DNA of 48,851 bases from Thermobifida fusca NBRC 14071 = JCM 3263 (GCF_001592045.1 NZ_BCWB01000006.1:1-48851); one strand, 5' to 3'; positions 16,153 through 25,253 are shown, numbered from the stretch's first letter. A program made the numbers and translations. The notes: a model not told the origin generated them from the sequence alone.

Positions 16153-18168
16153 CTACTTCTGCAGCTCTTTCGCGAGCGCGTAGGCCTGACGGGTCACGGC
16201 CACCAGCCGGGTAGGAGCGAACGCGTCACCGAGGATGTGCAGCTCTGGCACACGGCCGCGCAGCTCCTCGTACAGGCTTGAGTCGGCGTCGCCGCCGCAG
16301 GCGAGGACCACCGAGTCGAAAGCGCCCAGCTCGCTCTCCTGGTGGGAGTAGGTGTGGCGGATCCGGATCCGCTCCTCCTCGATCCCGATCACGTCCTCCA
16401 TGAAGCGGAACTGCACGCCGCGCGAAGTCAGCCGCGCCAGCATGCCGCCGAGGATGTAGCGGCCCAGCATCGGAGCCGGACCGGCCGTGGGGTAGACGAT
16501 CGTCACGTCGTGCCCGCGGTCACTGAGGTAGTCGGCGACGATCAGCGGCGGCAGGTGGTCGTCCTGGGCCACCACGAGGACTTCCTGGCCGACCGCCACA
16601 TTGCCGAGGAGCACGTCGCGGATGTCGTAGACGAAGTAGTCCTGGTCGACCCCTTCAATCTCCGCGGGACGGCGCGGCCGGGCGCCCGTGGCGACCGCGA
16701 CCACGTCGAAACCGGCCTCGGCCACCGTGTCGGCGGTGGCGCGCGTGTTGCGGCGGACCGTCACCCCAGCCTTCTCCAGGCGGCGCTCCTGCCACTCCAG
16801 GTAGCGGGCCATCTGCTCCTGGAACGGCGCGTTGAGAATGGTCCGCAACTGGCCGCCCAGCTTGTCGGTGGCCTCCCACAGCTCCACGGTGTGGCCGCTC
16901 TCCGCGGTGAGGGCCGCCAGCTCCATGCCCGCGGGGCCGCCGCCCACCACCAGGATGCGGCGGGGGTTGGCCGCCTGCTTCCACGGGCCGTCGATCTCAT
17001 TGCTGGTGTGGGGGTTCACCGCGCAGCCGAACGGCAGCTTGTCCACGTAGCGGCGGGTGATGCACTCGTTTCCGCCCACGCACGGCCGGATGTCGGCGAG
17101 GCGTCCTTCCCGCGCCTTGCGCAGGATGTCGCCGTCGGCGATGAACGCCCGGGCCATGCCCACGACGTCGGCGTTCCCGTCCGCGAGGACCTTCTCCGCG
17201 ACCTCGACACTGTTGATCCTGCCGGTGTAGATGACCGGCAGGGACACCGAGCGGCGGAGCTGCCCGGCGAGGTCGGCCCACTGGGCCGGCTGGTAGAAGT
17301 AGGGCTGGATGTAGCTGGGGTCGCCCCACGGGCTGCCGATGACCGCGTGGAGGAAGTCCAAGAGCCCGGTGGACTCGAGGTACTGGGCGATCTCGATACC
17401 GTCAGCGAGGGTGTAGCCGCCCGGTTCTTCTTCGCGGAGGTTGAAGCGCACCCCCAGCGCCATGTCGGAGCCGATCTCCTCCCGCACCGCGGTGAGGACC
17501 TCGACCGCGAACCGCGCCCGGTTCTCCAGCGAACCGCCGTAGGCGTCGGTGCGCTGGTTGGTCAGCGGGGAGAGGAACCATTCCAGCAGGTCGTCGTGGT
17601 TGAGATGGAGTTCGATCCCGTCCAGCCCGGCCTTGCGGGCCTGGCTGGCGGAGAACCGGTACTCTTCGACGAACTCGGCGATCTCATGGGTGCTGAGGAC
17701 GTGCGGCCGGTGGTTGTACAGCGTGGAGCTGCGCCGCGGGGACGGGGCGTGCGGCACCCCGCCGAGCAGGGTCAACTGGGTGGTGACCACTGCTCCCAGC
17801 GCGTGCATCTCCTCCACGAACCGCCCGATGCGCTCCACGTAGAACGGCTGGCGGAAGTAGCCGGTGGTCTCCGCGCCGTAGCCGTGCGGTTCGAACCCGG
17901 GGATGAGGATGTTGCGGACCCGCCCGGTCACTCCCCCGACCCAGGCGGGGCCGTCTCCACTGACTCGGGACCGCCAGTAGGCGAAGGTGCGCTCAACCTC
18001 CTTTTCGTCGGTGCCCCACAGGTTGCCGATCGCCGAGGAGTGCGGGGGAGCCATCACGCGGTTGCGCAGCCGCATCGGACCGATCTGGAACGGGCTGAAC
18101 AGGTGGGGGAATCGGGTGCCGTCTCCGGTCGGCACGCTGTTCTCTTGCTGGTTGGGTGTGCTCCGCAT
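16153..18168 (-). CDS. NADH:flavin oxidoreductase/2,4-dienoyl-CoA reductase-like FMN-FAD enzyme
   Basis: A 671-residue two-part flavoenzyme. Residues about 20-370 form the Old Yellow Enzyme-like FMN barrel (FSPFQIGPMRLRNRVMAPPH; ELHLNHDDLLEWFLSPLTNQRTDAYGG). Residues about 405-671 form an FAD/NAD(P) domain opening with ILVVGGGPAGMELA. Relatives such as 2,4-dienoyl-CoA reductase and trimethylamine dehydrogenase hold a 4Fe-4S cluster with four cysteines between the parts. Here the segment reads RPCVGGNECI ... FGCAVNP, so the second cysteine is glycine (codon GGA near 17073-17075). Electron transfer between flavins may therefore differ or a three-cysteine cluster may form. ATG 18168 has GAGGAAG upstream. 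It follows the acyl-CoA synthetase gene by 123 nt and may share its transcript. Substrate unknown. Confidence 0.88.
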   Translation of the reverse strand: MRSTPNQQENSVPTGDGTRFPHLFSPFQIGPMRLRNRVMAPPHSSAIGNLWGTDEKEVERTFAYWRSRVSGDGPAWVGGVTGRVRNILIPGFEPHGYGAETTGYFRQPFYVERIGRFVEEMHALGAVVTTQLTLLGGVPHAPSPRRSSTLYNHRPHVLSTHEIAEFVEEYRFSASQARKAGLDGIELHLNHDDLLEWFLSPLTNQRTDAYGGSLENRARFAVEVLTAVREEIGSDMALGVRFNLREEEPGGYTLADGIEIAQYLESTGLLDFLHAVIGSPWGDPSYIQPYFYQPAQWADLAGQLRRSVSLPVIYTGRINSVEVAEKVLADGNADVVGMARAFIADGDILRKAREGRLADIRPCVGGNECITRRYVDKLPFGCAVNPHTSNEIDGPWKQAANPRRILVVGGGPAGMELAALTAESGHTVELWEATDKLGGQLRTILNAPFQEQMARYLEWQERRLEKAGVTVRRNTRATADTVAEAGFDVVAVATGARPRRPAEIEGVDQDYFVYDIRDVLLGNVAVGQEVLVVAQDDHLPPLIVADYLSDRGHDVTIVYPTAGPAPMLGRYILGGMLARLTSRGVQFRFMEDVIGIEEERIRIRHTYSHQESELGAFDSVVLACGGDADSSLYEELRGRVPELHILGDAFAPTRLVAVTRQAYALAKELQK

Positions 18169-18291
18169 CGTGCTTCCTCACTCGTGGTTGCGGTGTGGTC
18201 TGCGCGGACGTCCCTGGGTGCTGCTCCGGAGGGGCAGACCAGCCTCGGCGGTCCTGGGTGCGGTCGACCTCCTCGGCTCTTCCGGCGCGTT

Positions 18292-20370
18292 TCAGGCTTG
18301 GGGGGCGATTCCGATCACGGCGTCCACTGCGGCCGCACCCTGGCCTTTGAGGCCGACGATGACCGGGTTGAGGTCGATTTCGGTCATCCACGGGCTGCCC
18401 GCGAAGACTCTGGAGAGCGCGACTGCGACATCGACCAGCGCGTCCACGTCGTGGTGGCGTCCGCGGGCTCCGTCGAGCACCGGGTAGACGGCGAGTTGTT
18501 TGAGCGCGGCGCGCACGTGCTCCGGTGCGGCAGGGCAGGGCAGGAAGACCCGGTCGGCGAAGTGTTCGGCGAGGATGCCGCCCGCCCCGACCATGAGGAC
18601 CGGGCCGAAGGTCTCGTCGCGAACCGCGCCGAGGATGATCTCGGTTCCGGAGAGCCGCTCGGCCACCAGGTAGCCTTCGACGGTGAGGTTCTCCTTCTCT
18701 GCGACGCGGGCCAGGTCGGCGAGTGCGGCCTCGGCCTCGTCTGCCCGGTCGAGCAGGCGGACCAGTCCCAGCTCGGACTTGTGGGTCACGCCGGAGGCGA
18801 CGAGTTTCACGACGAGCGGCCCGTCGATGTCGCGGGCGGCGCGCAGGGCCGCTTCCGTATCGGGGGCGAGGGTTTCGGCGACGACCGGCACCCCGCCTTC
18901 CGCGAGCAGCCGCTTGGCGGCGTATTCGTTGAGTTCCGTGACCTCGGGCCGGGGCAGGGAAACCGGTTCCGGAGGCGTGGCCGACGGGGCCTGGGCGAGT
19001 TCGGCGTAGCGCCGCAGGTTGGCCAGCGCGGCGATGGCCTCGTCCGAGCTGGCGAACCAGCAGATCCCGGACTCGCGGAGCAGTTCTTCAGCCCGTTCGG
19101 TGAGGTTGCGCGCGGTCCACGCGGAGAGCACGGCGGGCTTGTCGCAGGCTTTGACAGCGTCGATGATCCGCGGGAGCAGCGCGTTGGAGTCGTAGGGCCC
19201 CCAAGTGGGGATGCTCAGGGTGATCATGTCCAGGTTCGGGTCGGCGGTGAAGATCTGCATGAGTTCGCTGAGCAGTGCACCGTCACCGATGACCTGGCCG
19301 GTGGTGTCGAGCGGGTTGCCGGGACGCGCCAGCTTCAGCTTCTCGCTCAGTTCGTCGAGGGTCTGCTGGGTGGGCAGGGGGATCTCCAGGCCGTGCGCGC
19401 TGGCACGGTCGGCGATGTAGCCGCACTCGCCGCCGGAGGGGCTGAGCGCACCGAGGCGCGGCCCCGCGGGCAGCGGGAGGCTGCTGAGCGCGTAGGCGGT
19501 GTTGAGCAGGTCATCGATGCTGTGGACCTCCACCACGCCCAGGTGGCGCATCATGCTGGAGAACACGGCCTGCTCCCCGGCCATTGCGCCGGTGTGTCCC
19601 AGGACGGTGCGCCGTCCAGCTTCCGAACCGCCGACTTTGAGCAGCACGATCGGCTTGCCGGCAGCGCGGGCGCGTTCCGCCGCAGCTGCGAACCGTTCGG
19701 CGTCGCGCAACTGTTCGATGTAGATGGCGATCACCCGGGTCTGCGGGTCGGCGACGAAGGCGTCGAGCAGCTCGCCCATCTGGATGTCGGCCTCGTTGCC
19801 GAGGCTGACCATGGTCCGGATGCCGATGGTGCGCCCTTGGGCCCGGTTGAACAGGGCGGCGGCCATTCCGCCGCTCTGGCTGAGCAGGGCGATCGAGCCT
19901 GGCGTGTAGGAGTAGGTGATGTTGAAGGTGGGGCAGCCCACGTAGGTGTCGACGGGGTTGAGCACGCCGATGCAGTTGGGGCCGAGGATGCGGACGCCGC
20001 GTTCCCGGGCCCGTTCGACCAGGCGCCGCTGGCGTTCGGCGCCTTCCGCGCCGAGTTCGGCGTAGCCCGCCGAGCAGATGGTGACCGTGCGGATCCCGCG
20101 CTCCAGGCAGTCCTCAAGCGCGCTTTCCACGGCCCGGGCCGGAACGAGCAGGTAGGCCGCATCCACCTGTTCGGGGAGGTCGCGCGCGGAGGGGTAGCAG
20201 GTATGCGCGCCGATGCGGTCGTACTTGGGGTTGACCGGGTAGATCCGTCCGGGGTAGCCGGTCCGCTCGAGGTTAGCCAGGCAGCGGCCAGCGTGGCCGG
20301 CTTCGTTGGGTGAAGCGCCGATGATGGCCACCGAATCCGGGTTGATCAGCGGTTTGAGATCGAGAGCCAT
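18292..20370 (-). CDS. ADP-forming acyl-CoA synthetase (fused alpha-beta)
   Basis: A 692-residue NDP-forming acyl-CoA synthetase that activates a carboxylate with ATP and CoA, giving ADP and phosphate. The domains in order are a CoA-binding Rossmann domain (residues about 8-135, SVAIIGAS), succinyl-CoA-ligase-like domains (about 150-455, with the phosphorylated histidine as H259 in LGHTGAMAG) and a C-terminal ATP-grasp domain (about 480-690, KLVASGVTHKSELG ... EIDLNPV). Unlike the 5140-7803 protein it has no GNAT domain. ATG 20370 starts the family homology; the 12-residue upstream extension is not conserved-looking. A candidate AT-rich operator lies 46 nt upstream, facing the divergent luciferase-like gene. 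Confidence 0.9.
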   Translation of the reverse strand: MALDLKPLINPDSVAIIGASPNEAGHAGRCLANLERTGYPGRIYPVNPKYDRIGAHTCYPSARDLPEQVDAAYLLVPARAVESALEDCLERGIRTVTICSAGYAELGAEGAERQRRLVERARERGVRILGPNCIGVLNPVDTYVGCPTFNITYSYTPGSIALLSQSGGMAAALFNRAQGRTIGIRTMVSLGNEADIQMGELLDAFVADPQTRVIAIYIEQLRDAERFAAAAERARAAGKPIVLLKVGGSEAGRRTVLGHTGAMAGEQAVFSSMMRHLGVVEVHSIDDLLNTAYALSSLPLPAGPRLGALSPSGGECGYIADRASAHGLEIPLPTQQTLDELSEKLKLARPGNPLDTTGQVIGDGALLSELMQIFTADPNLDMITLSIPTWGPYDSNALLPRIIDAVKACDKPAVLSAWTARNLTERAEELLRESGICWFASSDEAIAALANLRRYAELAQAPSATPPEPVSLPRPEVTELNEYAAKRLLAEGGVPVVAETLAPDTEAALRAARDIDGPLVVKLVASGVTHKSELGLVRLLDRADEAEAALADLARVAEKENLTVEGYLVAERLSGTEIILGAVRDETFGPVLMVGAGGILAEHFADRVFLPCPAAPEHVRAALKQLAVYPVLDGARGRHHDVDALVDVAVALSRVFAGSPWMTEIDLNPVIVGLKGQGAAAVDAVIGIAPQA

Positions 20371-20415
20371 GCTGTGCCGTCCTGGAAGTTGTGAACCGTA
20401 CCGCATTTATCAAAA

Positions 20416-20433
20416 CAATCATTAGCATAGTTA
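20416..20433. promoter_or_regulatory. Candidate AT-rich operator, site 3
   Basis: CAATCAT-TAGC-ATAGTTA, 13 of 14 positions of the proposed palindrome, 46 nt upstream of the acyl-CoA synthetase start at 20370 in a divergent promoter region. Confidence 0.65.
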
Positions 20434-20495
20434 AGGACTTGCCCTCAACCCTGGCGACCCCCCTTGCCGCCATGGGGCCTATAGGCTAATTTGAT

Positions 20496-20513
20496 TTTTG
20501 ATTATCATCAATA
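20496..20513. promoter_or_regulatory. Candidate AT-rich operator, site 4
   Basis: TTTTGAT-TATC-ATCAATA. It matches the consensus at only 9 of 14 positions but keeps the same geometry, with perfect arms TTGAT-N4-ATCAA, and its right arm equals that of the site at 33261. It lies 24 nt before the luciferase-like gene start at 20538. Confidence 0.5.
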
Positions 20514-20537
20514 ACATCGAATGAGTGGGGTGTGCTT

Positions 20538-21548
20538 GTGCCACTGAAGTTCGGTCTCGCCATCATGAACGACTTCCCCCCGGACGTGGTCCCTGCCGAC
20601 CGCATCGCCGCTATGCGGGAGCAGGTCCGGGCCGCCCGGGACGCGGGAATCTCGTCGATCTGGGTGCTGCAGCACTACCTCGGCAACATGCCCACCCTCC
20701 AGCCGGTGCCGATCCTGTCCGCGCTGGCCCAGGAGGCAGGCGACATGACGCTGGGCACCAACATGTTCATCCTGCCCCTGCACCACCCGGTCCAAGTCGC
20801 TGAAGACTTCGCCACCCTCGACCACATCACCGGTGGGCGGGTCATCGCCGGCTTCGGCATGGGCTACCGGGAGAACGAATTCGCCTCCTTCGGCATCCCG
20901 CTGGAGGAGCGGGTCACCCGCTTCGAAGAGAGCGTCACCCTGATCCGCCAACTGTGGTCGGGGGAACGGGTCACCTTCGAAGGCCAGCACTACAGCGTCA
21001 AGGACCAGCACATCAGCCTCAAGCCGGTCCAGGAGGGCGGCCCGCAGATCTGGATCGGGGCCGGCCCGCACAAGAAGGGGGCGCAGCGCGCCGCCCGGCT
21101 CGGCGACGCCTGGATCGTCCCGCCCCACGCCAGCCCGGAGAAGCTGAAGGTCGTGCTCGGCCACTACAAGGAAGAACGGGAGCGGCTGGGCCGCGGGCCT
21201 TCGGAACTGGTGGTCCGGCGGGAGCTCCTGCTCGACCCCGACCCGGAGCGCGCCCGTGAACTCGGCCTGCGCTACCGGGGTGCGCTCACCCGCAAGTACG
21301 CGGAGTTCAACGCGCCGGAGAAAGGCGAGAACTACCGCCACCTGACCACGGAGCAGGCCGCGGTCGAGGTCGCCGACGCCTCCTACCTGTTCACCAACCC
21401 GGAAGGCGCGGTGCAGGCGCTCAAGCAGTTGGAAGAGCAGGGGCTGACCTACATCGTCTTGCGGGCGCAGTGGTACGACACCCCCCAAGAGCAGGTCTTG
21501 CGCACCTTGGAACTGTTCAAGAACGAGGTGCTGCCCGCCTTCCGCTGA
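20538..21548 (+). CDS. LLM class flavin-dependent oxidoreductase (luciferase-like)
   Basis: A 336-residue bacterial-luciferase-like TIM barrel. Typical segments are GTNMFILPLHHPVQVAEDFATLDHITGGR near residues 74-102, GFGMGYRENEF, and QIWIGAGPHKKGAQRAARLGDAW near 171-193. Members are FMN-dependent monooxygenases or F420-dependent reductases/dehydrogenases; the sequence alone does not decide which. In this setting it could oxygenate or oxidise the substrate early in the pathway. GTG 20538 is preferred to GTG 20532 because GAGTGGGG (20523-20530) is 7 nt from the former and only 1 nt from the latter. It stands alone on the plus strand between two leftward operons. Confidence 0.88.
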   Translation: MPLKFGLAIMNDFPPDVVPADRIAAMREQVRAARDAGISSIWVLQHYLGNMPTLQPVPILSALAQEAGDMTLGTNMFILPLHHPVQVAEDFATLDHITGGRVIAGFGMGYRENEFASFGIPLEERVTRFEESVTLIRQLWSGERVTFEGQHYSVKDQHISLKPVQEGGPQIWIGAGPHKKGAQRAARLGDAWIVPPHASPEKLKVVLGHYKEERERLGRGPSELVVRRELLLDPDPERARELGLRYRGALTRKYAEFNAPEKGENYRHLTTEQAAVEVADASYLFTNPEGAVQALKQLEEQGLTYIVLRAQWYDTPQEQVLRTLELFKNEVLPAFR

Positions 21549-21614
21549 TCGGTTCTCCGCACCCGTACGGCTGGCCCTGCCTGGCAGGGCTGCGCCGTCC
21601 CCTCCGCACACGCG

Positions 21615-21654
21615 AAGGCCCGTCCCACCACCCAAGGGACGGGCCTTCCTCTTT
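21615..21654 (+). terminator. Terminator between convergent genes
   Basis: Perfect 12-bp stem AAGGCCCGTCCC (21615-21626) with GGGACGGGCCTT (21636-21647), 9-nt loop, then CCTCTTT. It lies between the luciferase-like gene and the convergent acyl-CoA ligase gene and may serve both. A smaller perfect hairpin, GCCCTGC-CTG-GCAGGGC, precedes it at 21574-21590. Confidence 0.8.
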
Positions 21655-21774
21655 GTGCGGGCCGGGGCCCCGCCTGTGGCCCCGGCGCCGGGTGCGGCAT
21701 CCGCTCAGCGGCCCCGGACGCCGCACCCGGGGGAGGCGGACCGGTCGGCTCGCCGACGACCGGTCACGCGTGGC

Positions 21775-23418
21775 TTACTTCTGCTGCTGCCGGTACTTCT
21801 CCCGGTCGTGGGTGTCCGTGGTGACCCCCTGCTCCCGCAGCACCGCCTTCTGCACCTTCTCCGAGGGCGTCTTGGGCAGCGCCTCCACGAAGCGCAGGTA
21901 GCGCGGGACAGCGAAGGCGGGCAGACGGGAGTCGCACCACTCCCACAGCTCCTCGGGAGTGGTGGGCTCGCGCACCACGACGCACGCCATCACTTCGTCC
22001 TCGCCCGCGTCCACGTCGGCGGGCACGGCGACGACCGCGCACTCCACGACCGACTTGTAGCCGAGGATCGCCTGCTCCACCTCATAAGAGCTGATGTTCT
22101 CGCCGCGGCGGCGCAGGGCGTCCTTGTAGCGGTCGACGAAGTAGAACCAGCCCTCCTCGTCGCGGCGCAGCGCGTCCCCGGTGTGGAACCACAGGTTGCG
22201 CCAGGCCTCGGCGGTCTTCTCCGGCATGCCGTAGTAGCCCAGGCTGGTGATCCACGGGACCTTGGGCCGCACCACCAGTTCGCCAACCTCGCCGACAGGG
22301 ACTTCCTCGTCGGTCTCCGGGTCGACCAGGCGCACGTCGAACCAGTCGTCGGCCACGAGTCCGGCCGCACCCGCAGGCCGGTCCTCCCCGTAGGGCGACA
22401 GGATCGGCGCGGACGTCTCGGTCAGGCCGAAGACCTCGACGAACGCCTCGATACCGAAGCGCTTCTTGAAGTCTTCGAGGATGGAGGAAGCCGTGGGAGC
22501 CGCGAAGATGCAGCGCAGCGGGTTGTCGGCGTCATCGGGTCGGCGCGGCTGCTTGTAGACGAAGTCCATCATCACGCCGATGAAGTTGGTGACCGTGACC
22601 TGCGACTCCCGGATCTGGTCGATCCACCGGCTGGCGCTGAACCGGCTGCGCAGCACGAAGCGGGCGCCGCTGATCAGTGCGGGGTAGGCCGACATGAACT
22701 GGGCGTTGCCGTGGAACAGCGGGGTGACCGCCATGGCCGCGTCCTTGTCGGTGAGCCGGGTCAGGCAGGCGGTCTCCGCGGCGAAGAAGAACATCTGCGC
22801 GTGCGGCATCGCCACGCCCTTGGACGGCCCGGTGGTGCCGGAGGTGAAGAAGATGGAGGCCAGGGAGCGCGGGGAGACCTCGGGCAGTTCTCCGTCACGG
22901 TCGACGGTCAGGTCCTCCCACCGTTCCGCCTGCCATCCGGCCTTGCGCAGCTTGTCGATCGCCTGGTCGACGTCGCCGTTGTCGATCACCCAGAAGCGTT
23001 CGATGTCCTCGATCTCGTCGGCGACGTCGGTGAAGCGGTCGGCGAGCTCGGCGTCGATCACGGCCCAGCGGGGACGTGCGACACGCACCTGGTGGGTGAG
23101 GAAGTCGCCCTTGTAGGCGGTGTTGATGGGGGCTTCGACCATGCCCGCCATGGCGCTGCCGAGCCAGGTGAAGATGAACGCCGAGGAGTTGCGGGCCATG
23201 ATGAGCACCCGGTCTCCCGGCTCGCCGTGCGCGAGCAGTGAACGGCCGACCTTTTCGGCGGTGGCGAGCGTCTCAGCGTACGTCCAGCGCCGGCCCTCTT
23301 CCGGAGTGTCGAGGTAGATCGCGTCGGGGGCCTGGGCGGCGCGGTGGCGCAGCACCGTGGGCAGGGCCCAGTCCTCACGGTTCGGGAAGGCAGGACGGAG
23401 ATCCTTATAGGTGCGCAT
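21775..23418 (-). CDS. AMP-forming acyl-CoA ligase (ANL superfamily)
   Basis: A 547-residue adenylate-forming ligase that makes acyl-CoA from a carboxylate, ATP and CoA, releasing AMP and pyrophosphate. The phosphate loop is FTSGTTGPSKGV near residues 190-201, the adenine-binding motif is FGLTET, the hinge region is DRYKDALRRRGENIS near 425-439, and the catalytic lysine lies in PKTPSEKVQK near 518-527. The general look is that of CaiC-like medium/short-chain or carnitine-type ligases, but the acyl pocket cannot be read reliably. Its ATG overlaps the crotonase stop by one base (TGATG) with GAGGAG upstream, so ligase and crotonase are coupled. Confidence 0.92.
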   Translation of the reverse strand: MRTYKDLRPAFPNREDWALPTVLRHRAAQAPDAIYLDTPEEGRRWTYAETLATAEKVGRSLLAHGEPGDRVLIMARNSSAFIFTWLGSAMAGMVEAPINTAYKGDFLTHQVRVARPRWAVIDAELADRFTDVADEIEDIERFWVIDNGDVDQAIDKLRKAGWQAERWEDLTVDRDGELPEVSPRSLASIFFTSGTTGPSKGVAMPHAQMFFFAAETACLTRLTDKDAAMAVTPLFHGNAQFMSAYPALISGARFVLRSRFSASRWIDQIRESQVTVTNFIGVMMDFVYKQPRRPDDADNPLRCIFAAPTASSILEDFKKRFGIEAFVEVFGLTETSAPILSPYGEDRPAGAAGLVADDWFDVRLVDPETDEEVPVGEVGELVVRPKVPWITSLGYYGMPEKTAEAWRNLWFHTGDALRRDEEGWFYFVDRYKDALRRRGENISSYEVEQAILGYKSVVECAVVAVPADVDAGEDEVMACVVVREPTTPEELWEWCDSRLPAFAVPRYLRFVEALPKTPSEKVQKAVLREQGVTTDTHDREKYRQQQK

Positions 23419-24209
23419 CAGTTCTCCTCGGGGCTGGTGAAGAGAGGGGCGAACCGGGGAGGCCTCTTCTCAGCGAAGGCCCGGGCCCCTTCGAGCATGT
23501 CGTGGCTGGCGATGGCTTGGGCGAGCATGCCGATGCCGGAGCGGAAGGAGTCACGGGCGCTGTTCCACCACAGGTTGGAGCTGATCTTGGCGATCTCCAG
23601 GTAGCGAGGGCTGAGCGCGAGGAGTTCCGCTGCCCACTCCTCGACGGTGGACTCCAGTTCCTCAGGTTCAACGACCGCGTTGACCAGTCCCATCTCCAGC
23701 GCCTGGGCGGCGGTGTAGCGGCGGCAGAGGAAGGACAGCTCTTTGGCGCGTTTCTCGCCGATCTGGATCGGCATGATGTTGGTGCCGCCGAGGACGGGGG
23801 CGCTGCCGACCCGGGGGCCGGTCTGCCCGAACGTGGCCTTCGTCGAGGCGATGGCCAGGTCGCAGGCGATGACCAGTTCGTTGCCGCCGCCGGCTGCCGG
23901 GCCGTTGACGGCGGCGATGACCGGGCGCGGCGAGGTGCGGATCGCGTCCAGCAGGGCGAGGGAGCCCTCGTACATGGCGCGCACTTCCCGCGGGTCGGGG
24001 TTGTCCATGGTGGCCAGGTATCCACCAGCGCAGAATCCTCGTCCCTGGCCGGTGATGACGATGACTCCGCTGTCGACGCTGCAGTCTTCGATCGCCTTGA
24101 CCGCAGCCCGCGCCATTGGTCCGTCGAAGGCGTTGAGCCGTTCGGGGCGGTTGAGTCGAATCCAGGCGACCTGTCCTCGTCGTTCGACGAGCACGGCTTC
24201 CTCTGCCAT
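23418..24209 (-). CDS. Enoyl-CoA hydratase/isomerase family, MenB/BadI-like
   Basis: A 263-residue crotonase. The stretch FGQTGPRVGS (residues 127-136), GEKRAKELSFLCRRYTAAQA (151-170) and the closing EKRPPRF resemble dihydroxynaphthoyl-CoA synthase (MenB) and the ring-opening 2-ketocyclohexanecarboxyl-CoA hydrolase BadI more than ordinary enoyl-CoA hydratases. The oxyanion-hole segments are FCAGGYLA (59-66) and AAGGGNELV (105-113). No other menaquinone gene is nearby, and it is coupled to an acyl-CoA ligase, so a catabolic hydrolase or hydratase acting on a beta-keto or ring substrate is the better inference. ATG 24209 is preceded by GGGAGGTG; a 25-residue upstream extension is rejected. A near-perfect candidate operator lies 23 nt upstream. 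Confidence 0.85.
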   Translation of the reverse strand: MAEEAVLVERRGQVAWIRLNRPERLNAFDGPMARAAVKAIEDCSVDSGVIVITGQGRGFCAGGYLATMDNPDPREVRAMYEGSLALLDAIRTSPRPVIAAVNGPAAGGGNELVIACDLAIASTKATFGQTGPRVGSAPVLGGTNIMPIQIGEKRAKELSFLCRRYTAAQALEMGLVNAVVEPEELESTVEEWAAELLALSPRYLEIAKISSNLWWNSARDSFRSGIGMLAQAIASHDMLEGARAFAEKRPPRFAPLFTSPEEN

Positions 24210-24231
24210 GGCACCTCCCATACTTACCATA

Positions 24232-24249
24232 TAATCATATTCATGATTA
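24232..24249. promoter_or_regulatory. Candidate AT-rich operator, site 5 (perfect palindrome)
   Basis: TAATCAT-ATTC-ATGATTA: perfect 7-nt inverted arms around 4 nt, 14 of 14 positions of the consensus. It lies 23 nt upstream of the crotonase start at 24209, where a repressor would block transcription. Confidence 0.75.
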
Positions 24250-24305
24250 ATATTCGAGCGGTCACACCACTGTGTTAACCGCATCGCCCTAGCGCCATGG
24301 CGTCA

Positions 24306-24323
24306 TAATCATTATAATAATTA
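24306..24323. promoter_or_regulatory. Candidate AT-rich operator, site 6
   Basis: TAATCAT-TATA-ATAATTA, 14 of 14 positions of the degenerate consensus (arms with one mismatch). It lies in the divergent region between the crotonase (24209, leftward) and the SDR (24504, rightward), 57 nt from site 5, so it may serve the SDR-amidohydrolase operon. Confidence 0.7.
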
Positions 24324-24503
24324 ATTGTGGCTGCCGGAGGTAGAGGTCCGATGCGGCTCCTGGGCGGTGAGACGCCCACTTAGCCAACAGCAGAGATCCC
24401 GCAGCAGTCAATCACGAGTAGGAGAGTCACCGGTGTTGGACCGACCCCTGATCCGCCCCTACCCCGTATCCCCCATGCCGCGTTCCGTGAGGGGGTGGAT
24501 CTG

Positions 24504-25253
24504 ATGGCGGGAGAACTCAACGGCAAGGTCGCCCTCGTCACCGGTGCGAGCCGGGGAATCGGGGCCGCGATCGCCCGCGGCTACGCTGAACGCGGCGCGC
24601 TCGTCGTCGGAGCAGCCCGCTCCACCGACCAGTTGCGCGAACTCGAGGCCACGAACCCGGAGCGCATCTCCACCGCCACCGTCGACCTGCGCGACGCGGA
24701 GTCGCTCAACAGCCTCGTCGACCTCGTCGTCGAACGGCACGGACGGATCGACATCCTCGTCAACAACGCCGGCGTGGCCCCGGCAGCCGACTTCGCCACC
24801 GAGCCCATCGAGCAGTGGCGCACCACCTTCGAGGTGAACGTCATCGCCCCGATGACCCTGGCCCAAGCCGCCGGCCGCTACTTCATCCCGCAGCGCAGCG
24901 GCAAGATCATCAACATCGCTTCGACCACCGGTATCCGCGGCAAGCCCGGACTGGTCGGCTACTCCACCTCCAAGGGCGCCGTAGCGCGGTTCACCGAAGC
25001 CCTGGCTGCCGAGTGGGCCCGCCACAACATCCAGGTCAACTGCATCGCCCCCGGCGCTTTCGCCACTGACGCGCAAAGCGCGGTCCTGGAGTCGCCCGAC
25101 CTGCTCCACCGCCGGGTGCGCCGCATCCCCGCCAAGCGCATGGGAGACGTCTCCGAGCTCGTCCCGCTGGCCTGCCTGCTGGCCGCCCCCGGTTCCGACT
25201 TCATCACCGGCTCCATCTTCGTCATCGACGGCGGCGAGTCCGGGAAACTGTGA
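24504..25253 (+). CDS. Short-chain dehydrogenase/reductase
   Basis: A 249-residue classical SDR, an NAD(P)(H)-dependent alcohol/ketone oxidoreductase. The cofactor motif is TGASRGIG near residues 13-20, NNAG follows near 87-90, and the catalytic residues are the Ser in NIASTTG near 138 and YSTSK near 153-157. It ends with the usual FVIDGGESGKL. ATG 24504 is chosen because GAGGGGG ends about 8 nt upstream; GTG 24495 overlaps that ribosome binding site. Cotranscribed with the amidohydrolase 7 nt downstream. BadH-type hydroxyacyl-CoA dehydrogenases are of this class, but so are many others. Confidence 0.9.
   Translation: MAGELNGKVALVTGASRGIGAAIARGYAERGALVVGAARSTDQLRELEATNPERISTATVDLRDAESLNSLVDLVVERHGRIDILVNNAGVAPAADFATEPIEQWRTTFEVNVIAPMTLAQAAGRYFIPQRSGKIINIASTTGIRGKPGLVGYSTSKGAVARFTEALAAEWARHNIQVNCIAPGAFATDAQSAVLESPDLLHRRVRRIPAKRMGDVSELVPLACLLAAPGSDFITGSIFVIDGGESGKL

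Noticed and set aside
16342-20313. A 1323-residue plus-strand frame
   Set aside because: It is antisense to two well-recognised genes and their intergenic gap; long antisense frames are expected at this GC content.
21655-23241. 528-residue plus-strand frame
   Set aside because: Antisense shadow of the AMP-forming ligase, which has all family motifs on the minus strand.
23418-24209. Calling the crotonase menB (dihydroxynaphthoyl-CoA synthase)
   Set aside because: It shares family motifs, but no menaquinone gene is nearby and it is coupled to an acyl-CoA ligase in a catabolic setting, so no gene symbol is given.
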